A DNA stretch of 56,469 nucleotides from Breznakibacter xylanolyticus (GTDB taxonomy: Bacteria > Bacteroidota > Bacteroidia > Bacteroidales > Marinilabiliaceae), in assembly GCF_003254275.1 (NCBI RefSeq), contig NZ_QKZK01000003.1, positions 1 through 56,469 on the forward strand, given 5' to 3'. The notes below the pieces were generated by a model. The model had not been told where the DNA came from, did no database searches, and worked only from the letters and a program-made list of their open reading frames with translations. Shown here piece by piece: positions 50,756 to 56,469 of this stretch; position 1 is the first letter of the stretch; each line of letters opens with the position of its first letter. The translations under genes were made by a program, and so were the position numbers.

Positions 50756-51949
50756 TTAATGTATCACCCCCGAGCCTATCAGTTCCTCCCCATCGTACCA
50801 GGCCGCGAATTGTCCCGAGGTGATGCCTCGCTGCATCTCGTCGAACACAATGTACATGCCGGCCTGCCGACGATGCAGAGTGGCCTGTTGAAGCGGTTGG
50901 CGGTAGCGGATGCGCACGCTGTAGGTTCGGCTCTCGCCCTCTTGCATGTTCAGATCGGGGCGAACCCAGTGTATCTCATCGTTGGCAATAAACAGCACCT
51001 TGCGAAACAGTCCCGGGTGGTTTTGTCCCATGCCCACATATATCTGGTTGAAGGCCACATCCACGCCAATGATGAACAGCGGCTCCGGGAAGCCGCCAAT
51101 GCTCAGTCCCTTGCGCTGACCGATGGTGTAGAAGTGAGCCCCGTTGTGTTCGCCAATTTTTTTGCCGTAACGAGGGTGAAAGGGGTAGGGCTTCGACAGT
51201 GCTGCCAGCGCTTCGTCGGTGGGTGTGCCCAGGCAATCATCCCACGGGTAGTTGAATAACTCGCTGTCGGGTTCCACCACAAACACTTTGCCCTGTTTGG
51301 GCGAGAGTTTCTGTTGCAGGAAAACAGGCAAATCCACCTTGCCGATGAAACAGATGCCCTGCGAGTCTTTTTTGTGCGCCGTAATGAGTTTCAGCTCTCC
51401 GGCAATGCGCCTCACCTCGGGTTTGAGCACGTCACCAACGGGAAACAAGGCCTTCGACAACTGTTGTTGCGACAGTTGACAAAGGAAATAGCTTTGATCC
51501 TTGTTGGGATCCACCCCCGCCAGCAGGCGGTGCACTTCCTCGCCATCTTTCACAATGGTCTCTTTGCGACAATAGTGACCCGTGGCCACAAAGTCGGCAC
51601 CCAGCTCTAAGGCCTTGGCCATGAAGGCGTCGAACTTGATTTCGCGGTTGCACAGCACGTCGGGGTTGGGCGTGCGCCCTTTTTCGTACTCGGCAAACAT
51701 ATAGTCGGCCACACGCGCCATGTATTCCTTGCTCAAATCAACAAAATGAAAAGGAATGCCCAGCTTGCGAGCCACTGCCTCGGCGTCAAATTTGTCCTCG
51801 AGCCACGGGCAGTCGGCCTCCAGCACTCCCGTCTGGTCGTGCCAATTCTTCATAAACAGGCCAATCACCTCGTGCCCCTGCTGCTTGAGCACATACGCCG
51901 CAACGCTCGAATCCACGCCGCCCGACAGTCCTACCACTACTTTTGCCAT
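50756..51949 (-). CDS. mnmA: tRNA-specific 2-thiouridylase MnmA
   Basis: A 397-aa enzyme that thiolates U34 of tRNAs using persulfide sulfur and ATP. It has the PP-loop [15 protein letters not shown], catalytic C100 in [19 protein letters not shown], and C200 in [13 protein letters not shown]-terminal beta domain carries [13 protein letters not shown] and [17 protein letters not shown]. Motifs and length match. A -7 element TATCTTTG lies at 51976-51969. Confidence 0.96.
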   Translation of the reverse strand: MAKVVVGLSGGVDSSVAAYVLKQQGHEVIGLFMKNWHDQTGVLEADCPWLEDKFDAEAVARKLGIPFHFVDLSKEYMARVADYMFAEYEKGRTPNPDVLCNREIKFDAFMAKALELGADFVATGHYCRKETIVKDGEEVHRLLAGVDPNKDQSYFLCQLSQQQLSKALFPVGDVLKPEVRRIAGELKLITAHKKDSQGICFIGKVDLPVFLQQKLSPKQGKVFVVEPDSELFNYPWDDCLGTPTDEALAALSKPYPFHPRYGKKIGEHNGAHFYTIGQRKGLSIGGFPEPLFIIGVDVAFNQIYVGMGQNHPGLFRKVLFIANDEIHWVRPDLNMQEGESRTYSVRIRYRQPLQQATLHRRQAGMYIVFDEMQRGITSGQFAAWYDGEELIGSGVIH

Positions 51950-51968
51950 ATCTCTGTTGATTTCACCG

Positions 51969-51976
51969 CAAAGATA
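51969..51976 (-). promoter_or_regulatory. -7 promoter element of mnmA
   Basis: On the minus strand it reads TATCTTTG, matching TAnnTTTG, 19 bp upstream of the mnmA start. The -33 part is unclear. Confidence 0.5.
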
Positions 51977-52014
51977 ATCTCTTCACCCGGATTTTGATTG
52001 AGGGTGGAGAGGGA

Positions 52015-52041
52015 ATAAAAAAAGCTGCCCAGGGGCAGCTC
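52015..52041 (-). terminator. Terminator of the 69-aa gene
   Basis: On the minus strand AGCTGCC (52040-52034), loop CCTG, GGCAGCT (52029-52023) then a U tract (52023-52017). It lies just past the stop of the small gene (52053). Confidence 0.8.
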
Positions 52042-52052
52042 TTGTTTGTTAT

Positions 52053-52262
52053 TTAGTCTTTTGAGAAAGAATTTTCGTTAAAGGGGTTGGATGATGCAGC
52101 TTGCGATGATGCACCACTACCAGAACCTGGAGGATCATCACCCATAGGTGGTGGTTCATCTGGGTTAGTCCAACTCATCATGATCAATGAAATTTCTTGA
52201 TCTAATGCAACCGAGGTTATTGTTGGTTTGGAATATTTTCTCAAGTGTTTCTTCATTTTCAA
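52053..52262 (-). CDS. Small Pro/Ser/Gly-tailed protein (69 aa), monocistronic
   Basis: A 69-aa protein beginning MKMKKHLRKYSKPTITSVAL, then DQEISLIMMSWTNPDEPPPM and a tail rich in Pro, Gly, Ser and Asn ending NPFNENSFSKD. The pattern Lys-rich start, KPxI, LDxEISLxMMS, then a disordered Pro/Ser tail recurs in small Bacteroidetes proteins of unknown role. It has its own promoter element (52273-52280) and terminator, although it lies 26 bp after the large T9SS gene. No Cys is present. Peptide precursor and regulatory roles are both possible; neither is shown. Confidence 0.65.
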   Translation of the reverse strand: MKMKKHLRKYSKPTITSVALDQEISLIMMSWTNPDEPPPMGDDPPGSGSGASSQAASSNPFNENSFSKD

Positions 52263-52264
52263 TT

Positions 52265-52285
52265 ATGCCTTGCAAATATAGGCAT
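52265..52285 (-). promoter_or_regulatory. Promoter element inside a small inverted repeat
   Basis: The minus-strand -7 element TATATTTG (52280-52273) lies between ATGCCT (52265-52270) and AGGCAT (52280-52285). The symmetric arms around it could be an operator. Transcription would start a few bases before the ATG at 52262. Confidence 0.45.
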
Positions 52286-52288
52286 TTT

Positions 52289-55261
52289 TTATTTGCTAAT
52301 TAACACTTTTTCTTGATAATTTTCTTCCAAAGAATTGATTTTTACAATGTATATGCCATTTTCTTTCAAATCAAATATGTTGATTGTCCCTGTCGTTAGC
52401 TGTGATTGATTGATGATTTGCCCCTTGGTGTTTAATATTTGAATGGTTGGATTAGTGAGTTCTGGTGTTGATACATAGAGTTTTGATTGCTGTGAATGAA
52501 GTTTTATTTGTGTTTTCTTTGGTTCACTTACATTATTCGATTGATTTGGCGTTTCAAGAACGAGTAAAAAACGGTTGTCGTTGGTTGTTGCCTCATTTAG
52601 CACAAATGAATAACTACCAACTGATTTTAAGTCTGTTCTAATTTCATTGTTTGAGTCTCCTATATCGTAGAGTTCAATTTTTGTGTCCTCTGGAATGTTC
52701 ACAATTTCATCGAGGTTGATTTTAAATGTCCCTTTAGAACCGGCTTTGAAGCCCACTGGAATTATTTTGCATCCATCTAGATTTTCATAACCACTGATGG
52801 TAAGTTTTTTATCGTTTGTAATTGTATAGAGTTCTAAAAGTTCTGTGTTTTTGGTGGCAAACCATTTTTCGGTGTCAGTGTCGTCAAAATTGTCACTGGA
52901 ATTGTTAAAAATACCAACAACCATTTCGTCTTTATTATCCCCTTTTATGCCACTTAGGCGTAAATACTGTAATTCATTGGTTGATGTTGTTTTTAAATAT
53001 GTGCTATTGCTTTGTACCCTGGCTGTTTTGGGGATGGTTAATGTGCCGCTGTTGCCAACGGTTGAGATGTCATATACACGTACCCAAAATGCATGGTTTG
53101 AAGGAATGTAGTTCGGGTTTTTTGAGTTTAAGTTGGTGCCAATAGTGCCGTTATAAGAACCGTATTTTTTTTCAAAATTTAACCAAATGTGAAATTGATT
53201 TTTAATGTTCATGGTCGTGTCTAGTGCATTCCAATTTATTGCACAAGGATAAGGGTTGCCTGCTAACCCCCAGCCGGCATTTTTAGAATTATAGTTAGCA
53301 GTGAATGTATAGGAAGGATCATTGTTTATCGCCCCACTAAAGACATAATCAGTGTAGCTGTATGATCTGTAACCTTGTCCTTGAGTTAATGTTGCCGTGT
53401 TTGAAATGGTTTGCCATGTTCCATCCGTGTCTCTCCAATATTGGAATCCCCCTGTGCTGTTAATGTTTGATGGGGTAGCTCCAGATACTGGACTTGATAC
53501 AGTATACCAGTAGGTATTATTTGAAATGCTTTGATAAATCTTGTTTTTCCCAGCTGAGATCATTCCAGTGCCATCTAAATACAGATAGGCATTGCCTATT
53601 TGGGGGTCGTTAGATGATTGAAGTTGAAATTCTTGACTGGCATTAACCGTAACACCATTGGGAATATTTAATCCTGCTCCAGGCTTTACTACAACATTGG
53701 CGCAATCATAGTTTGTATTTATTACTGGGTTAAATTCTCCTTTTTCTATAATAATACTCTTTCCTGCTGAATACGTTCCATTCCAGTTTGAAGCTGTGTT
53801 CCAATCGCTGCTTGTATTTCCATTCCAAACATTGCATTCAGCCGTTTTAAACACTAAATCATCTGTTGCTTTGAGGTTATTGTATTTATCTTCTATGTTA
53901 GTTACTGTAATTGTATAAGTTGTATTGGGTTCCAACGCTATTTTTGGGGTGATCGTTATTGTTTTCTTAGTTCCATCAATCGATGCTGTAAATCCAAAAG
54001 TGGGTGAGGTGGAAATAGAATTATGTAGTGTTGTGGATGTGATTTCACTATCATTTGCATTCCGGATGGCCTCATTGTAATTTAATATAATATTCGCTGT
54101 GATTGAATTTGAAACAGAATTATTAGTTGGAGTTGTAGTTAACCAAAAGGGGGCAGATGTGTCATTTGTCTCGAAAATGATTGTGGTTAATTCGGTTGCG
54201 TTATTACTGTAGTCTTCAATGGGTTGAAGTGTTAGTTGGTATTCTTTCCCTTCTGTTAGGAGCGAGGATGGTGTTATAGTAATGGTATTTCCGCTGATTT
54301 CTACTGAACTTGCAACAATGTTTCCATCCATTTTTAATGCTACCAATGAGGTTACATTCGAGTTGTCAATTGGCGTATTGTCTATGTTTCGGATTGGTTC
54401 GTTAAACGCAATGGTGATGATTTGGTTTATTGGAACATCTTTTACCCCGTTTATGGGCGTAAAAGTGATAGTGGGTTTTGTTTGGTCGATTGTCGTAAAA
54501 GTAACAATGGTTGGTGTTGACGACTCTAAAAAGTTACCGGCTTGGTCTTTCGATGCGAAATAGACATTGTAGCTAGTATTTTCTGTCAAATTATCAAAAA
54601 AAGCCGAGTTTGTTGAATTTGCTAAATCAATGATAATTGTGCCTTTTCTGGACGTAGAGACAGCGTTGCCAGAAGCGTCTAATCCAGACCAAACCTGTTC
54701 TAAGCTCGGTGCAGCTTCTGTGGTGGTAAGCACTACAAAGCGAGTACTGCTGTTATCATAGTTTAGTGAAGAGTATGCCGTCGCAGAAATATCTAAAATA
54801 TCTTGGATGTTTGGATATGTTGCTAAGTAATTAAAAGGAATGTTTTGTGTGGTAAATGTTTTACTTCTTGGCGTTGTTGTTTCTATAGTATTACCTTCTG
54901 TGTCATAGGTAACAAAGTATGCTGTGTATGATGTATTAGGTGTTAGTCCTGTTATACCAGCTGTATAAGTCGTTTTGGCATTAATAATATTAATATCACC
55001 GCAGAGATTGCTAGGAACTGCATTGTCGTTCGCATCTAAATGATTAAACACCTGTTCCAGTGATGGAGCAGGTGAATTACTTAGTAGAACGACATAAGCG
55101 CTTGTTTGATTTCCGGCATCGGTTTTGACAGAAACAACTGCTGTTGTTTGAGTTATTGTGTTAACTTGAGGAAATCCTATAATGTATAAAGCTCCCCACC
55201 CCACCACCGTCACCATCATCAGTGCCAGTGTCATTCCGATTTGTTGTAAATATGTTTTCAT
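52289..55261 (-). CDS. Large T9SS-secreted multidomain protein
   Basis: A 990-aa protein. Signal peptide (about 1-24), then two related ~110-residue repeats starting FPQVNTITQTTAVVSVKTDA and including PSLEQVFNHLDANDNAVPSN and PSLEQVWSGLDASGNAVSTS. Then come Ig-like (SbsA/Big_5) domains carrying KDVPINQIITIAFNEPIRNI and SITANIILNYNEAIRNANDS. A wider beta-rich region (about 450-900) follows, holding TASNWNGTYSAGKSIIIEKG. The C-terminal ~70 residues (TIQILNTKGQIINQSQL, LKENGIYIVKI, EKVLISK) are the T9SS type A sorting domain. It is probably a surface adhesin or enzyme scaffold; no catalytic motif recognised. Confidence 0.85.
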   Translation of the reverse strand: MKTYLQQIGMTLALMMVTVVGWGALYIIGFPQVNTITQTTAVVSVKTDAGNQTSAYVVLLSNSPAPSLEQVFNHLDANDNAVPSNLCGDINIINAKTTYTAGITGLTPNTSYTAYFVTYDTEGNTIETTTPRSKTFTTQNIPFNYLATYPNIQDILDISATAYSSLNYDNSSTRFVVLTTTEAAPSLEQVWSGLDASGNAVSTSRKGTIIIDLANSTNSAFFDNLTENTSYNVYFASKDQAGNFLESSTPTIVTFTTIDQTKPTITFTPINGVKDVPINQIITIAFNEPIRNIDNTPIDNSNVTSLVALKMDGNIVASSVEISGNTITITPSSLLTEGKEYQLTLQPIEDYSNNATELTTIIFETNDTSAPFWLTTTPTNNSVSNSITANIILNYNEAIRNANDSEITSTTLHNSISTSPTFGFTASIDGTKKTITITPKIALEPNTTYTITVTNIEDKYNNLKATDDLVFKTAECNVWNGNTSSDWNTASNWNGTYSAGKSIIIEKGEFNPVINTNYDCANVVVKPGAGLNIPNGVTVNASQEFQLQSSNDPQIGNAYLYLDGTGMISAGKNKIYQSISNNTYWYTVSSPVSGATPSNINSTGGFQYWRDTDGTWQTISNTATLTQGQGYRSYSYTDYVFSGAINNDPSYTFTANYNSKNAGWGLAGNPYPCAINWNALDTTMNIKNQFHIWLNFEKKYGSYNGTIGTNLNSKNPNYIPSNHAFWVRVYDISTVGNSGTLTIPKTARVQSNSTYLKTTSTNELQYLRLSGIKGDNKDEMVVGIFNNSSDNFDDTDTEKWFATKNTELLELYTITNDKKLTISGYENLDGCKIIPVGFKAGSKGTFKINLDEIVNIPEDTKIELYDIGDSNNEIRTDLKSVGSYSFVLNEATTNDNRFLLVLETPNQSNNVSEPKKTQIKLHSQQSKLYVSTPELTNPTIQILNTKGQIINQSQLTTGTINIFDLKENGIYIVKINSLEENYQEKVLISK

Positions 55262-55407
55262 ATCGGTACGTATTAGTTCGTTCTATGTAAATAAATTCTT
55301 ACGTGATTTCTTCAAAAAAATTGTGTCAAAGATAAACCAACCATTCATATAAGCCAGCGGATTAACAATAATTTGACGAGCGATTAAAAAATGTTGACAG
55401 GCGTTTT

Positions 55408-56148
55408 TTATGATCTGTCATTTGAGGGCGCTTGGGAAGGGGTCAGTCGAGCCAGGTATTCCCCATTCTCCCCCTGATGGATGATGTCGCAGTCCCAGCC
55501 GTTCTCTTCGGCCGTGTGAGCCAGCATAAACGGGTCGATGAAGAGCCAGTGGAAGCGGGTGCCTTTGGCCTGTTTGTAGCTCATTTGGTATTGGATCTCG
55601 CCATAGTAGTGGTCGAAGGTTTCGGGCAGATCCTGCGTCTCCTCATCGTCAAATAGGTAGGCGATGTCGGAGCTGTCGAGCAGCAGTTGTCCGCCTGGGG
55701 CGAGCAGTTGTTTGGCGCGGTGGTAAAACTCCGGCAGACGATCGAGTTTGCCCACCAGCCCGATGCCGTTCATGAGCATCAGCAGGGTGTCGTAAAGAGC
55801 CTCGGGTTGCCAGGCAAAGAAGTCGGCCTCCACGGGGCGGGCAACGCCGCGTTGGCGCATCACGTTGCACAGACCGGGACTCATCTCCAATGCAGTGGTG
55901 TCGAAGCCCTGTTGTTGCAGCCACAAGGCGTGCGAGCCGGTGCCGGCACCCACGTCGAGCACCCTGCCGTGACACATCTGTAACGCCTGTTGCTCAATGG
56001 GTGGCATCTGATCGAAGGTGCGGAACAGGTATGGTACCGGAATCACATCGTCCTCCACGATGTTCGATTTGACCTTGATTTTGCCGTTGGGCACGCCGTT
56101 GAGATAATCGGCACACGCCAGTCCCATGACGTCGGTGATGTGTTGCAT
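55408..56148 (-). CDS. Class I SAM-dependent methyltransferase
   Basis: A 246-aa enzyme with SAM motif I RVLDVGAGTGSHALWLQ and LEMSPGLCNVMRQRG, followed by YDTLLMLMNGIGLVGKLDRL and APGGQLLLDSSDIAYLF. An N-terminal ~60 residues include VIPVPYLFRTFDQMPPIEQQ, as in small methyltransferases of this kind. The substrate is unknown. A -7 element TATTTTTG (56169-56162) lies 13 bp upstream of the start. Confidence 0.9.
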   Translation of the reverse strand: MQHITDVMGLACADYLNGVPNGKIKVKSNIVEDDVIPVPYLFRTFDQMPPIEQQALQMCHGRVLDVGAGTGSHALWLQQQGFDTTALEMSPGLCNVMRQRGVARPVEADFFAWQPEALYDTLLMLMNGIGLVGKLDRLPEFYHRAKQLLAPGGQLLLDSSDIAYLFDDEETQDLPETFDHYYGEIQYQMSYKQAKGTRFHWLFIDPFMLAHTAEENGWDCDIIHQGENGEYLARLTPSQAPSNDRS

Positions 56149-56469
56149 GATGATTTTTTTGCAAAAATAGGGTTTTTATTGGTTAGGCGATGCCCCGGTG
56201 ATGATGGTGGCATGTGGATGAATCGGGGTATTGGGGGAACACAGATTATGATTAAACGCAGAGTCGCAAAGGCACTGAGTTTTTTCGTGTTATGATGTAG
56301 GTTGGAGAAACCATAAAATTTGTGTCAAATATAAATGATGATTAATCAGCGTTAACTCATCTTCCTCAGCGTAACCCACGAAGAACTAACGCTGAGTTGC
56401 AGTGAGATCAGATGAGTGCCAGTGAGGTGAAGAAAACTCAGTGGAACTCAGTGTTGACTCATCTTCCTC
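56149..56469. other. Right-edge non-coding region with dispersed repeats
   Basis: 321 bp after the methyltransferase start. It contains the -7 element at 56162, then aaacgcagagtcgcaaagg (about 56253) and taactcatcttcctcagcg repeat words, with short duplications such as ctcatcttcctc (near 56356 and the last bases). These match the repeat family at 23.2 and 49.9-50.7 kb. No gene recognised. Confidence 0.5.
56162..56169 (-). promoter_or_regulatory. -7 promoter element of the methyltransferase gene
   Basis: On the minus strand it reads TATTTTTG, fitting TAnnTTTG, 13 bp before the ATG at 56148. Confidence 0.45.

Overview
The window comes from a member of the Bacteroidota, probably an anaerobic Bacteroidales/Marinilabiliales-type organism. 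Evidence: a type IX secretion (T9SS type A) C-terminal signal, a TonB-dependent receptor with an N-terminal carboxypeptidase-like domain, an OmpP1/FadL-type porin, Bacteroidetes-type tyrosine integrase and mobilization genes, and repeated TAnnTTTG -7 promoter elements in front of genes. An orange-protein-like (ORP) Fe-S/NifX cluster and a cobalamin adenosyltransferase point to anaerobic metabolism.

1-15.9 kb is one end of an AT-rich integrative mobilizable element, with all genes on the minus strand. From its right end inward it carries a tyrosine integrase, an unknown 374-aa protein, an excisionase-like HTH protein, MobC, a relaxase with a second gene overlapping its 3' end in another frame, a Toprim/helicase replication protein, ParA, and a ribbon-helix-helix-like partner. 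An array of TGTAAA/TTTACA repeats next to the par genes looks like a centromere or operator. The element ends in the 3' half of a tRNA-Pro(GGG) gene (15888-15934), which is the attachment site. Its cargo is a protein phosphatase and a tightly overlapped defence operon: winged-helix regulator, AbiEii-like nucleotidyltransferase, HsdS, Septu-like PtuA ATPase, PtuB HNH nuclease, and HsdM. HsdM is cut off by an IS4-family insertion that runs off the left edge.

16-28 kb is mixed chromosome: two unknown membrane proteins, a decayed small zinc-ribbon gene, a Cys-rich 60-aa protein coupled to a DUF5131 protein, a metal-uptake-like operon (His-rich membrane protein, His-rich secreted protein, TonB receptor), an HU-like DUF4469 protein, a palindromic 23-bp tandem repeat, a CobO/MBL/DUF1847 operon, and a HigBA toxin-antitoxin pair.

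28-36 kb is a long minus-strand cluster: DUF134 regulator, NifX-like protein, flavin-binding split-barrel protein, DUF5320, second NifX-like protein, DUF89 phosphatase, two P-loop ATPases with inserted ferredoxin domains, peptide deformylase, Mrp ATPase, thioesterase, and a short TrmO-like protein. The core matches the anaerobe ORP system; the additions are the interesting part.

36-56 kb is mainly plus-strand housekeeping and envelope genes: a GH43 lipoprotein, a Tyr/Trp/Gly-rich lipoprotein, an OmpP1/FadL protein, a SatP acetate transporter, PrmA, a 1491-aa exported protein, a glycosyltransferase 2 gene broken by one nonsense codon, and a GT-C type membrane glycosyltransferase. Then come about 0.8 kb of ~210-bp tandem repeats, MnmA (minus), a 69-aa monocistronic peptide gene, a 990-aa T9SS-secreted protein and a SAM methyltransferase (all minus).
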